From positions 1 through 61,013 of IMG/VR virus record IMGVR_UViG_3300027734_000072: a stretch of DNA of 61,013 nucleotides. One strand, written 5' to 3'. The DNA is from a virus. The notes below the pieces were generated by a model. That model searched no databases. It saw only the letters and a list, made by a program, of their open reading frames with translations, and was not told the origin of the DNA. The position numbers and the translations under genes were made by a program. This document shows, piece by piece, positions 42,858 to 52,515 of the stretch. The first letter of the stretch is position 1. Each line of letters begins with the position of its first letter.

Positions 42858-45149
42858 GTGGCAACCAATAATTCAAAATTCGTAGTTAAAAACGGTCTAT
42901 CCGTAGGTAACGGTGCAACCGGTCCAATAGATGTCCTTGACGCAAGCGGTAACTGGATAGGATCTTCTGGTGTAACTGGTCCCCAAGGTTCTACTGGTGC
43001 CACAGGTTATACTGGTGCCACAGGTTATACTGGTGCTACTGGTATTTCTGGTGCTACAGGTATTCAAGGTGCTTCTGGTGCCACAGGTATTGAAGGTGCT
43101 ACAGGTTATACTGGTGCCACGGGTGTTCAAGGTGCTTCAGGCGTACAAGGTGCTACTGGTATTCAAGGTGCTTCTGGTGCTACCGGTTTTGCTGGTGCTA
43201 CAGGTATTGCTGGTGCTACAGGACAAACGGGTGCTACGGGTGTACAAGGTGCTACAGGTTCCAAAGGTGATGACGGTGCTACTGGTTACCAAGGTGATCA
43301 AGGTGCTTCAGGTGCTACTGGTGCTGCTGGTCTCGATGGTGACAAATACAATACAACATCAACAACAACATTAACATTAGATGATTATTCTGTTGCACAA
43401 GAACTTACACTTTTTACAACAGATTTAAATTTAGATTATAGTCCACAACAGACTGTAATTGTTGTTGCTACTGCAAATGTTGCAGTTCATATTCATGGTA
43501 CTGTAAGCTCTTACAATCAAGGTAGTGGCGAATTAAAATTAACTATTACAAATATTGATAACGTAGATGCTACTGCACGATCATCATGGACAGTTAACTT
43601 AGATGGTGCTGTTGGTGTACAAGGTGCAACCGGTCCAACTGGTGGTACAGGTGTTCAAGGTGCTTCTGGCGCTACAGGTACTCAAGGTGCTAGTGGTTCA
43701 ACTGGAGCACAAGGTGCTAGCGGTTCAACTGGAGCAGTTGGTGCTACAGGTAATCAAGGCAATCAAGGTGCTTCGGGCATTCAAGGTGTTCAAGGTGCTT
43801 CAGGCGCCACAGGTGCTGCAGGTGCTACCGGCGTTCAAGGTGCTTCTGGCGCTACAGGTGCTGTAGGTGCTACTGGTGTAGTTGGCGCTTCAGGTGCTAC
43901 AGGTGCCAATGGTACTGATGGTGCTAGTGGTATCACAGGTCCTGTTGGTGCTTCAGGCGCTACAGGTGCTCAAGGTTTTCAAGGTGCTTCTGGTGTACAA
44001 GGCGCTTCAGGTGCTACTGGCCTAATTGGTGCAACCGGTCTAACAGGTGCCACAGGTTCTGCCGGTACTAATGGCGCTTCTGGTGCCACAGGTGCTGATG
44101 GTGCAACTGGTCTAACAGGTGCTACTGGTGTTCAAGGTGCTACTGGTGTTCAAGGTGCTTCAGGCGCCACAGGTGCTAATGGTGCTACAGGCCACACAGG
44201 TGCTACTGGTGTTCGGGGTGCTTCTGGTGCTACAGGTTCTGATGGTGCTACAGGTTACACAGGTGCTACGGGTATTGGTGGTGCTTCAGGTGCTCGAGGT
44301 GATTTATATGCGACAACATCAGGTTCAACATTCACAATTGGTGGATCAGGAAACATTGCATTAACTATTGCTGCTTCTGATCTTTCTTATTCGATTGGTC
44401 AAACAATTATTGTTGGATCTGTTGTTTCTCCAGCAAATTGGCAATTAGGTACTGTAGTAAGTTATGTTGGTACAACTCTTACATTTGCTAAAACAACTTA
44501 TGTTGGTTCTGGTGAATTCAGTAGTTGGACAGTTAACTTAGATGGTGCTCAAGGTGTTCAAGGTGCTTCTGGTGCTGATGGTGTTCAAGGTGCCACAGGT
44601 TACACAGGTGCTACCGGCGTACAAGGTGCTTCTGGTTCGACTGGACCACAAGGTGCTTCTGGCGCTACGGGTTCTCAAGGTGATCAAGGCTCTACTGGAC
44701 CAACAGGTGCTACCGGTATTCAAGGCGCTAGTGGATCGACTGGACCAACAGGCGCTACAGGTTACCAAGGTGCTTCAGGTGCTACCGGTTCACAAGGTGC
44801 TTCGGGTTCAACAGGATTAACTGGTGCTACTGGTACCGGTTTAACACAAGATACTGCAGCATTAACAACAACAGTAGGTAATCAAACAATTGATTCGTAT
44901 GATGCTACTGTATACAGAACTGCCAAGTATATCATTCAAGCTACACATTCAGGTGAAGTACATTCAACAGAAGTTATTGTGACACATAATGGTACTGATG
45001 CTTCTGTAACTGAATATGCCACCATGTACTCAACGGATTCATTAATGATTGTATCAGCAAATTACAATACTGGTATTGTTTATGTTAAAGTTACTCCAAC
45101 ATACACAAATACAACTATCGACTTCTTGCGTGAAGCAGTGTTAGCTTAA
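42858..45149 (+). CDS. Collagen-like tail fibre, paralogue 1
   Basis: A 763-residue fibre with a GTG start (TAGGAGA upstream). The N-terminal anchor [13 protein letters not shown] is shared with the next two genes. Collagen-like blocks lie at about 40-162, 254-482 and 564-655. Between them are two copies of a beta module ending [10 protein letters not shown] (about 163-253 and 483-563, with YSPQQ/YSIGQ and an internal GTV strand). The C-terminal 90 residues ([17 protein letters not shown]) form a head domain shared with neighbours. The alternation of collagen rods and beta modules suggests a long jointed fibre. Confidence 0.8.
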   Translation: MATNNSKFVVKNGLSVGNGATGPIDVLDASGNWIGSSGVTGPQGSTGATGYTGATGYTGATGISGATGIQGASGATGIEGATGYTGATGVQGASGVQGATGIQGASGATGFAGATGIAGATGQTGATGVQGATGSKGDDGATGYQGDQGASGATGAAGLDGDKYNTTSTTTLTLDDYSVAQELTLFTTDLNLDYSPQQTVIVVATANVAVHIHGTVSSYNQGSGELKLTITNIDNVDATARSSWTVNLDGAVGVQGATGPTGGTGVQGASGATGTQGASGSTGAQGASGSTGAVGATGNQGNQGASGIQGVQGASGATGAAGATGVQGASGATGAVGATGVVGASGATGANGTDGASGITGPVGASGATGAQGFQGASGVQGASGATGLIGATGLTGATGSAGTNGASGATGADGATGLTGATGVQGATGVQGASGATGANGATGHTGATGVRGASGATGSDGATGYTGATGIGGASGARGDLYATTSGSTFTIGGSGNIALTIAASDLSYSIGQTIIVGSVVSPANWQLGTVVSYVGTTLTFAKTTYVGSGEFSSWTVNLDGAQGVQGASGADGVQGATGYTGATGVQGASGSTGPQGASGATGSQGDQGSTGPTGATGIQGASGSTGPTGATGYQGASGATGSQGASGSTGLTGATGTGLTQDTAALTTTVGNQTIDSYDATVYRTAKYIIQATHSGEVHSTEVIVTHNGTDASVTEYATMYSTDSLMIVSANYNTGIVYVKVTPTYTNTTIDFLREAVLA
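42970..44835 (+). repeat. Collagen-like blocks of paralogue 1
   Basis: Three blocks of Gly-X-Y triplets at about 42970-43345, 43612-44303 and 44545-44840, dominated by GAT, GAS and GVQ. The DNA is a dense array of imperfect 9- and 18-base repeats, which makes long open frames in the other phases. Confidence 0.9.
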
Positions 45150-45183
45150 TAAAAAATAAAAACAATAATTTAGGAGACTGCTT

Positions 45184-48100
45184 GTGTCAACGAATGATAT
45201 AAAATTTAATGTCAAAAATGGATTGGCGGTTGGCAGTAATGGTGCTGTAGTAATCGATAGTTCTGGTCAATGGGTTAGTGTTCCTGGTGCCACAGGATCT
45301 CCTTATGGTGCTACTGGTGCTGTAGGTTCTCAAGGTGTTACTGGTGGCCAAGGCGATACGGGCACTACAGGTACTACTGGTCAAGTTGGTAATCAAGGAC
45401 TTGTAGGCTCTATTGGTACGACCGGCAATCTTGGCACAACAGGACAAACCGGCAATACTGGCACAACTGGTGGTGTTGGTCTTAATGGTTATGAAGGTCC
45501 GATTGGTGCTAATGGAACTCAAGGTGTTACAGGTGTTACAGGTACCAATGGTGTAACTGGTAATCAAGGAGATATAGGTCTAACAGGTACAAATGGTCTA
45601 GCTGGTAATATAGGTACATTCGGTGCCACAGGTCCTGCCGGTGATCAAGGATACCAAGGCACTCATGGTGCAAGATATCATACAACTTCAACAACAACTT
45701 TAAATTTAACAACAGGCGCTACAGGCGTTACAGTTGTTGATGACTATTTAAATTATTCTGTTGGTCAAACAATTTTATTGGCAACTGCTGGTGGTAAACA
45801 CATTCATGCTACTGTCACCAACTTTAACTCTGGCACAAAAATATTAGCATTTACTCCAATTGATCATGTTGGTACAGGTACAGGAAGTTCGTGGGAAATT
45901 AACCTTGATGGTGCAGAAGGTGCTGCTGGTGCAACTGGTATTACCGGTTACAATGGTGCTACAGGTGCCACAGGTTCTATAGGTACACAAGGTGTCAATG
46001 GTGCTCAAGGTACTACTGGTGATATTGGCACACAAGGTACAGTAGGACCTACAGGTGATCAAGGTATACAAGGTGCTTCTGGTGCTCAAGGCCTTACTGG
46101 TACTGACGGTACAGGAAAAATAATTACTGTTGGTGGTACACATGTAGGTGCAAACAGTTACACAGGATTCTTTTATAATGAATTGCTTAATGGTTCAGAC
46201 CCATATGGCGGACAAATAAGTTTATTTGATGTGCAAGTAGGTTGGTTGGCATATGGTCCAGGAGTAAATAATGTTCCTGTTACATCTCTTGATTTTGGTA
46301 ATAACAACATCACAATTGATTCATCATATAGTCAACAATTTCAAATAGGTGAAAGTTATACTTTTACCGGTGCAAGTATCAGGACTTTAAATAGAGGTTT
46401 CAGAGGACCAACAGGTGCCACAGGTATTGCAGGTTCTAATGGCACTCAAGGTGATCAAGGTATACAAGGCGCTTCAGGATCTATTGGTTTAACGGGTGCT
46501 ACTGGTATCTTTGGTGCTACCGGTCTACAAGGCGGTGATGGTTCAGGTGCACCAGCCGCAACACATTACTTTGGTACTGCTTGGTCTGACATGGCTTTTA
46601 CTGGAAGTGCTACAGGTGTTCCAGTACCAAAACTAGAGTTTACAAACACCGAACCAATTTATGCTCTCTTAAATGCTTTAAGTATTGGTAGTATTATAAC
46701 TATTGATTTTACACACGGTACTGGTGGTCAAACATTTCCACAAACAGTAACGATTCAGAGTGGAGTTCAATCTGGCGGTTCATATGCACCGTTTTTCATA
46801 CAAGTAAGTGCTGAACCAGGTGGAAGTTCAAGTAATTTCTTTGTTTCAAATTCATCAGTATTAGACAATATAGTTTTTACTACAGATGCAACAAATAAAG
46901 GTTACACAGGTGCTACTGGTGTTGATGGTGCTCAAGGCGGTGTTGGTAATGCCGGTTATAATGCAGATCAACTAACTACAGGTAATGCTCGTGGTGCATG
47001 GGATGCGTACACAACATACTATCCAGGTGATATTGTAGTTACTATTCCGGCCGATTCACACAGATGTATAGCAGAAAATACAGGTTTTTATCCAGATAGT
47101 TATCCAGAATATTGGGTGTGGACAGCTTGGGCTGGTGCAAGTGGTGCCACAGGTTATCTAGGTGCTACCGGTGCAGTTGGTACTAACGGCGCTTCAGGTC
47201 CTACTGGTGATCAAGGTGATATAGGTACTAATGGTGATCAAGGTATCAATGGTTCTATTGGTACTAACGGCGCTTCAGGTCCAACCGGTGCCAATGGTGA
47301 TCAAGGTATTAATGGTGATGTAGGTACGAATGGTGCTTCAGGTCCTACAGGTGGAACTGGTACAGATGGTGCCACAGGTTATCATGGCCTACAATTTAAA
47401 GCAACTGCCAATGGTAATTTTTCAATATCAGCTGTAGGTACGAATCAGTTAGCAGTTCCTTTCCTTGCTGATCCCGATTCAGGTAACACATTCTACAACT
47501 ACTCTGTTGGTCAAGGCATTGTTATGTCTAAAGATATCAACAACTATATGTTGGGTGATATTACAGCAACAGACGGAACATATATTGATTTCGTTGTAAC
47601 TAGATCCGTAGGTACTGCTTCAGGTGTAAGTGGTTGGGTAATTAACCTTGATGGTTCAGTAGGTATCGTTGGTGCTTCTGGCGCTACAGGACATATTGGT
47701 GCTACAGGTGTCACAGGTAATAACGGCACACAAGGTGTTGTTGGCGATCAAGGTGCTACTGGTGCTGATGGTGCTCAAGGTTATAAAGGTTCTACAGGTG
47801 CTACTGGTGTAACAGGTAATACTGGTGACCAAGGTATCAATGGTGCTCAAGGTACTGTTGGTAATATTGGTAATACCGGTATTATTGGTGACCAAGGTAC
47901 TCAAGGTATTAATGGTGCTTCAGGTGTTACAGGTATAAAAGGTTTCAGCCTTGTTACCGGTTCAACTGGATTATCTACAACATCATTAACAACAATTGAT
48001 ATGTTTGCTGCTGATGCAATTGGCACTGCTAAGTATCTTGTTCAAGGTGTTGATGGTTCAACCAACGTTCAAGCAACACAAGTTATTCTTACACAAAATA

Positions 48101-48267
48101 ATTCAAGTGTATTTTTAACTGAGTATGCTACACTAAGAACCGGTAGTAAAGTTATGGATGTAACTGCTACAACAGACGGTTCAATCATATCACTCAAAGT
48201 AACTCCAACAACTTCAAATACAACATTCTCATTTGTTCGAGAAGATGTTGTTGGTCGTATTGGATAA
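45184..48267 (+). CDS. Collagen-like tail fibre, paralogue 2
   Basis: A 1027-residue fibre with a GTG start (TTAGGAG upstream) and the shared anchor KFNVKNGLAVG. Collagen blocks use more GTT, GNQ, GDQ and GTN triplets than paralogue 1. Inserted domains are two W.INLDG beta modules (about 164-244 and 736-826), a unique beta domain near 318-400, another near 458-575, and a segment at about 599-650 (WDAYTTYYPGDIV, then HRCIAENTG) like a CBM5/12-type carbohydrate-binding module. The C-terminal head (GTAKYLVQG, QATQVILTQ, FLTEYATL) matches paralogue 1. Confidence 0.8.
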   Translation: MSTNDIKFNVKNGLAVGSNGAVVIDSSGQWVSVPGATGSPYGATGAVGSQGVTGGQGDTGTTGTTGQVGNQGLVGSIGTTGNLGTTGQTGNTGTTGGVGLNGYEGPIGANGTQGVTGVTGTNGVTGNQGDIGLTGTNGLAGNIGTFGATGPAGDQGYQGTHGARYHTTSTTTLNLTTGATGVTVVDDYLNYSVGQTILLATAGGKHIHATVTNFNSGTKILAFTPIDHVGTGTGSSWEINLDGAEGAAGATGITGYNGATGATGSIGTQGVNGAQGTTGDIGTQGTVGPTGDQGIQGASGAQGLTGTDGTGKIITVGGTHVGANSYTGFFYNELLNGSDPYGGQISLFDVQVGWLAYGPGVNNVPVTSLDFGNNNITIDSSYSQQFQIGESYTFTGASIRTLNRGFRGPTGATGIAGSNGTQGDQGIQGASGSIGLTGATGIFGATGLQGGDGSGAPAATHYFGTAWSDMAFTGSATGVPVPKLEFTNTEPIYALLNALSIGSIITIDFTHGTGGQTFPQTVTIQSGVQSGGSYAPFFIQVSAEPGGSSSNFFVSNSSVLDNIVFTTDATNKGYTGATGVDGAQGGVGNAGYNADQLTTGNARGAWDAYTTYYPGDIVVTIPADSHRCIAENTGFYPDSYPEYWVWTAWAGASGATGYLGATGAVGTNGASGPTGDQGDIGTNGDQGINGSIGTNGASGPTGANGDQGINGDVGTNGASGPTGGTGTDGATGYHGLQFKATANGNFSISAVGTNQLAVPFLADPDSGNTFYNYSVGQGIVMSKDINNYMLGDITATDGTYIDFVVTRSVGTASGVSGWVINLDGSVGIVGASGATGHIGATGVTGNNGTQGVVGDQGATGADGAQGYKGSTGATGVTGNTGDQGINGAQGTVGNIGNTGIIGDQGTQGINGASGVTGIKGFSLVTGSTGLSTTSLTTIDMFAADAIGTAKYLVQGVDGSTNVQATQVILTQNNSSVFLTEYATLRTGSKVMDVTATTDGSIISLKVTPTTSNTTFSFVREDVVGRIG
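45283..47945 (+). repeat. Collagen-like blocks of paralogue 2
   Basis: Gly-X-Y blocks at about 45283-45670, 45905-46115, 46405-46555, 47135-47390 and 47655-47945, separated by globular modules. Triplets such as GTT, GNQ, GDQ and GTN are frequent and proline is rare. Confidence 0.85.
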
Positions 48268-48284
48268 AATCACCTATGGTTATT

Positions 48285-48292
48285 GATAAATA
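48285..48292 (+). promoter_or_regulatory. Late promoter motif GATAAATA within an inverted repeat
   Basis: GATAAATA lies 38 bases before the next start. The motif forms the loop and right arm of a 7-bp inverted repeat (GGTTATT 48278-48284, AATAACC 48289-48295). Confidence 0.55.
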
Positions 48293-48330
48293 ACCTATAA
48301 CAATTCGATTAACCATGGGGAAAATGAACC

Positions 48331-51300
48331 TTGGCAACGCAAAATAAAAAATTTGTAATAAAAAATGGTCTTGCCGTTGGCGGTGCTAGCGGAATAATTG
48401 ACATCGTTGATTCTAACGGTACATGGATCGGTGCAACAGGTATATTACATGGCGCCACAGGTCCTGCCGGTTCAAATGGTGCTACTGGCGTTAGTGTTCA
48501 AGGTGCTTCAGGTCCCTCTGGTGCTACCGGTATTATACAAAATTGGACACTTAAAACCACAACTTATACGGCTGTTAATAAAGATAGTATTGCAGCAGAT
48601 ACAACAGGTGGTGCTTTTACTATTACTTTGCCGGCAACTCCTTCTGCGGGACATAGTATAACTATTGCCGATAGTGGTCATTCATTCAATACAAATAATT
48701 TGACCATTGCTCGTAATGGTTCCACAATTGAAACACAATCACAAGATTTAGTTGTTGATATTGCAAACGTAATTGTATCATTGATTTACGATGGTACTAC
48801 ATGGAAAGTATTTTCGACTGTAGGTATTCAAGGCGCTTCAGGTGCTACAGGTTCAGCAGGAACTAACGGAACAAATGGTGCTACAGGCTCAGCAGGTACT
48901 AATGGTGCTACCGGTGCTGCTGGTACTAACGGAACAAATGGTGCTACTGGCGTTAGTGGTGCTACTGGTCCACAAGGTATTCAAGGTGCTTCGGGTGCCA
49001 CAGGTATTCAAGGTGCTAGTGGTGTTACAGGCTCTGCCGGTGCTACTGGTGCTGGTGTACAAGGTGCTTCAGGTGCCACAGGTATTCAAGGTCCAGCCGG
49101 ACAATCTTCAAGTTATTATTCTTACAAAGCCAAAACAACATCACAGTCTGGTGATCCCGGTAACGGTTACATTACTTGGAATAATGCAACTATACTTTCA
49201 GCTAATACTCTTCAAGTTAGCCATTTAACAAATGACAGCTTTGATATTGATATCTTTTTAACAATAGTAAGTATTGGCGACACTTTAATTATACAAGAAG
49301 CAACTGATTCAGCAAGGTTTCAAAAATGGCAAGTTACTGGAACTCCAATAGTATTTACAAATCAACATTATGAATATCCTGTAACACTATTAGATAGTGG
49401 TGGTACAGCAATAACTAATAATGATAATTTAATTTTAGCAGTAGTATCTACGCCTGTCGATGGTGCTACTGGTCCTGCCGGTACTAATGGCGCTACCGGT
49501 TCTCAAGGTGTTCAAGGTGCTTCGGGCGCTGCAGGTACCAATGGTGCTACTGGCGTTAGTGGTGCTACAGGTACCTCCGGTTCAAATGGAACTAATGGTG
49601 CCACAGGTATTCAAGGGGCTAGTGGTGTTGATGGCGCTTCTGGTTTTGTTGGATCAAATGGTGCTACCGGTGCTGCTGGTGCTGCTGGTGCTACAGGTTC
49701 AGCCGGTTCAAATGGAACCAATGGTGCAACCGGTCCTACCGGTGCTACTGGTGTTGGTACTTCTGGTGCTACCGGCATTATACAAAATTGGATAGTTAAG
49801 ACCACAACCTATACAGCTGTTAATAAAGATGCGATTGCTGCAAATACATCTGGTGGTGCGTTTACAATAACTCTTCCTGCCGCACCATCTACTGGAGATT
49901 CTGTAACCTTTGCTGATAGTGGTCATTCGTTCAATACAAATAATTTAACTGTTGGTAGAAATGGTTCTACAATCGAATCATCTGCAACAGATTTGGTTCT
50001 TGATGTTTCAAATGTATTTGTATCATTAATATATGATGGTACCACATGGAAAGCATTTTCAACCGTAGGTGTCCAAGGTGCTTCAGGAATTTCAGGCGCT
50101 TCTGGTTTTGTTGGATCAAATGGTGCTACCGGTGCTGCTGGTGCTACAGGTTCAGCCGGTTCAAATGGAACTAATGGTGCCACGGGTTCTGCTGGTACTA
50201 ATGGTGCTACTGGTGTTAGTGGTGTTAATGGTGCCACAGGTCCTCAAGGTATTCAAGGTGCTTCTGGTGTAAACGGAACCAATGGAACAAATGGTGCTAC
50301 AGGTTCAGCCGGTGTAAATGGTGCTTCTGGTTTTGTTGGATCTAATGGTGCAACAGGTGCAGCAGGAACAAACGGCGCTACTGGTGCCACAGGTATTATT
50401 GGTGGTGTAGAATCTTTAGGGGCTTCAGGTTCTTATTATCCTGTTCTTGCTGGTTCAACTGGTCCTTTATCTGCTGCTTATCTCAATACAAACTATACAT
50501 TTAACCCAGGTACAGGAGTATTCTCTACACCATTTGTTAACGCTACGGGTACAATTACTGGTTCACTTACTTCTGGTGCAATTTCTTACGGCACATTAAA
50601 TTATTCCGATGTTAATTTAATGGCATCATTTGCAAGTTCTGTTAATACATACAACCAAGTTTTATTACAGAACGGAAGTAATGGCACATCAGCATCAGCA
50701 AACTTTGTTGTGTCGAATGATTTAGCAACCAACTCAACCAACTATGGTGATTTTGGTATGAACTCATCAGGATTTAATGGTGGTTCTGATTGTGAATTCC
50801 ATAAAGCAAATACAGTTTATCTAGCAGCGCAATCGGCCGATTTGGCTATTGGTACTTACGGAACAAATAATGTTCACTTTATAGTTAACAATAGTGTTGT
50901 TGAGTCTATGACCATCAACGCAAACACTTCTATTCAAGTTAACTCACCACTTAAAGTAACTACAGGTGCTACAGGATTTACCGGTGCTACTGGCGCTGTT
51001 GGTGCTCCATCTGCTTACTTTAACAGTTTGTATGTTAATGGTACAGCGGTTACTGGTGGCGCAGGCGGTGCATCAATTACTGATGATACTACTACAAATG
51101 CTTCATACTATCCTGCCATGTACTCAGTAACAACTGGTTCACCAGCAACTGTATACACATCAAGCAGTAAAATATATTTTAACCCATCAACTGGTACATT
51201 AAACTCCACAATCTATAACTCTTTATCTGATGAGAACAAAAAGAAAAACATTAAGACAATTGGTAATGCTATTGATACAGTAAATCAATTAAATGGTGTT

Positions 51301-51495
51301 GAGTTTGATTGGAAAGATACTGGTGTAAAATCTTATGGTGTTATTGCTCAAGAGATTGAAAAAGTATTACCAGATTTGGTTACTATGGATGACCAAGGTA
51401 ATAAATCGGTTAACTATAACGGTTTGTTTGGATTCTTAATTAATGCAATCAAAGAACAACAGAAACAAATAGACGATTTAAAAGGTAAAAATTAA
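48331..51495 (+). CDS. Collagen-like tail fibre with S74 auto-chaperone
   Basis: A 1054-residue fibre, TTG start by alignment of its anchor KFVIKNGLAVGG with the two previous paralogues. Two copies of a beta domain (about 65-165 and 480-582, both TTTYTAVNKD...SLIYDGTTWK) alternate with collagen blocks. Residues about 690-960 are a beta head with FNSLYVNG. The C-terminus is a peptidase S74 / endosialidase-type intramolecular chaperone: SDENKK with Ser966 and Lys971 as probable dyad, GVEFDWKD, YGVIAQEIEKVLPD, VNYNGLFGFLINAIKEQQKQ. It trims itself off after the fibre trimer folds. Confidence 0.85.
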   Translation: MATQNKKFVIKNGLAVGGASGIIDIVDSNGTWIGATGILHGATGPAGSNGATGVSVQGASGPSGATGIIQNWTLKTTTYTAVNKDSIAADTTGGAFTITLPATPSAGHSITIADSGHSFNTNNLTIARNGSTIETQSQDLVVDIANVIVSLIYDGTTWKVFSTVGIQGASGATGSAGTNGTNGATGSAGTNGATGAAGTNGTNGATGVSGATGPQGIQGASGATGIQGASGVTGSAGATGAGVQGASGATGIQGPAGQSSSYYSYKAKTTSQSGDPGNGYITWNNATILSANTLQVSHLTNDSFDIDIFLTIVSIGDTLIIQEATDSARFQKWQVTGTPIVFTNQHYEYPVTLLDSGGTAITNNDNLILAVVSTPVDGATGPAGTNGATGSQGVQGASGAAGTNGATGVSGATGTSGSNGTNGATGIQGASGVDGASGFVGSNGATGAAGAAGATGSAGSNGTNGATGPTGATGVGTSGATGIIQNWIVKTTTYTAVNKDAIAANTSGGAFTITLPAAPSTGDSVTFADSGHSFNTNNLTVGRNGSTIESSATDLVLDVSNVFVSLIYDGTTWKAFSTVGVQGASGISGASGFVGSNGATGAAGATGSAGSNGTNGATGSAGTNGATGVSGVNGATGPQGIQGASGVNGTNGTNGATGSAGVNGASGFVGSNGATGAAGTNGATGATGIIGGVESLGASGSYYPVLAGSTGPLSAAYLNTNYTFNPGTGVFSTPFVNATGTITGSLTSGAISYGTLNYSDVNLMASFASSVNTYNQVLLQNGSNGTSASANFVVSNDLATNSTNYGDFGMNSSGFNGGSDCEFHKANTVYLAAQSADLAIGTYGTNNVHFIVNNSVVESMTINANTSIQVNSPLKVTTGATGFTGATGAVGAPSAYFNSLYVNGTAVTGGAGGASITDDTTTNASYYPAMYSVTTGSPATVYTSSSKIYFNPSTGTLNSTIYNSLSDENKKKNIKTIGNAIDTVNQLNGVEFDWKDTGVKSYGVIAQEIEKVLPDLVTMDDQGNKSVNYNGLFGFLINAIKEQQKQIDDLKGKN
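48825..50400 (+). repeat. Collagen-like blocks of the S74 fibre
   Basis: Gly-X-Y blocks at about 48825-49100, 49458-49785 and 50065-50400, with a short one near 48430-48535. The triplets GAT, GTN, GSA and GSN dominate. Long identical peptide stretches recur, for example GASGFVGSNGATGAAG in three places. Confidence 0.85.
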
Positions 51496-52506
51496 ATGGC
51501 AATAACATTAAGTACTTTATTAGGATCAATAGCACCGATTGGAGCTACTGGTGTTACTGGTGCAACTGGTCCTAGTTTAGCCAGCGCAAACGGTGATATT
51601 ATGCCAGTTGTTGCTGGTGTTTCCAACATTGGTTCAGCAAATAATAAATTTAATAGTTTGTACACCAAGACTTTATTTCTTGATGCAAACACGCTATATG
51701 TTGATGGCGTTCCAGTTTTAAGTTCTTCTGCTAACAATATTTCGTTTAGTGCGGATCCAAATCAAGGCTTAAGATTTACTACAACTGGTACCGGCAATGT
51801 TGTATTGACCTCTAATGCAGGCACGACAATACAGACCACTGGCCAAAACGGTGATGTAGTAGTTCAATCTTCTGGTCAAGGTGGACTAACAAGATTAACT
51901 TCAGCCACTCAGGTAACACTCACGGCACCAACAATTGCTGTTGTTGGTAATCAAACTGTTTCTGCCAATTTATCCGTGTCTGGTAACTTTACCGTTGCGG
52001 GTAATGTAACATCTGTCGATTCCACAATAACTAACATTAAAGATAATATTATTACCTTGAACAAAGGTGAGACCGGTTCTGGTGTTACACTAAATGTATC
52101 GGGTATCGAAGTTGATCGTGGTGATTTGGCTCGCCAGCGTTTAATTTGGAATGAAGCGGTAGGTAAATGGACAGCTGGTCCAACATCATCAGAAGTTGCT
52201 TTAGCCACCGAAACTTTTGTTAATACCGGTTTATCGGGTAAAGCTAATACTGATCTCTCTAACGTTGGTACACTACCAGATGCCGTTATTAATCAGATTA
52301 GAGGTTACGCAGGTGCTACAGGTGTTCAAGGTGCTTCAGGCTCAGCTGGTGATAATGGTGCTTCCGGTTTTGTTGGTTCTAATGGAGCTACCGGTGCAGC
52401 TGGTTCTAATGGTGCTACAGGTTCTGCCGGTACTCAAGGTGCTTCAGGTGTTCAAGGCGCTTCAGGACCAGCAAGTATCAATCAATTCTTATTAATGGGC
52501 GCATAA
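51496..52506 (+). CDS. Tail fibre protein with C-terminal collagen block
   Basis: A 336-residue fibre starting one base after the S74 fibre gene. It carries a short GAT triplet run near the N-terminus, an anchor-like FNSLYTKTLFLDANTLYVDG, repetitive beta strands (VSANLSVSGNFTVAGNVTSV) and a module ITLNKGETGSGVTLNVSGIE seen in structural proteins of T4-like marine phages. A collagen block at about 272-325 ends shortly before the C-terminus, so any head would be supplied by another protein. The small genes that follow are candidates. Confidence 0.7.
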   Translation: MAITLSTLLGSIAPIGATGVTGATGPSLASANGDIMPVVAGVSNIGSANNKFNSLYTKTLFLDANTLYVDGVPVLSSSANNISFSADPNQGLRFTTTGTGNVVLTSNAGTTIQTTGQNGDVVVQSSGQGGLTRLTSATQVTLTAPTIAVVGNQTVSANLSVSGNFTVAGNVTSVDSTITNIKDNIITLNKGETGSGVTLNVSGIEVDRGDLARQRLIWNEAVGKWTAGPTSSEVALATETFVNTGLSGKANTDLSNVGTLPDAVINQIRGYAGATGVQGASGSAGDNGASGFVGSNGATGAAGSNGATGSAGTQGASGVQGASGPASINQFLLMGA

Positions 52507-52515
52507 GGAAAACAA

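Noticed and set aside
39680-50400. Many long open frames on both strands inside the collagen-like genes (Leu/Val-rich or Thr/Ser/Cys-rich peptides)
   Set aside because: They are phase shadows of the GGTGCTACT-type repeat DNA; the +1 and antisense phases of such repeats stay open automatically.
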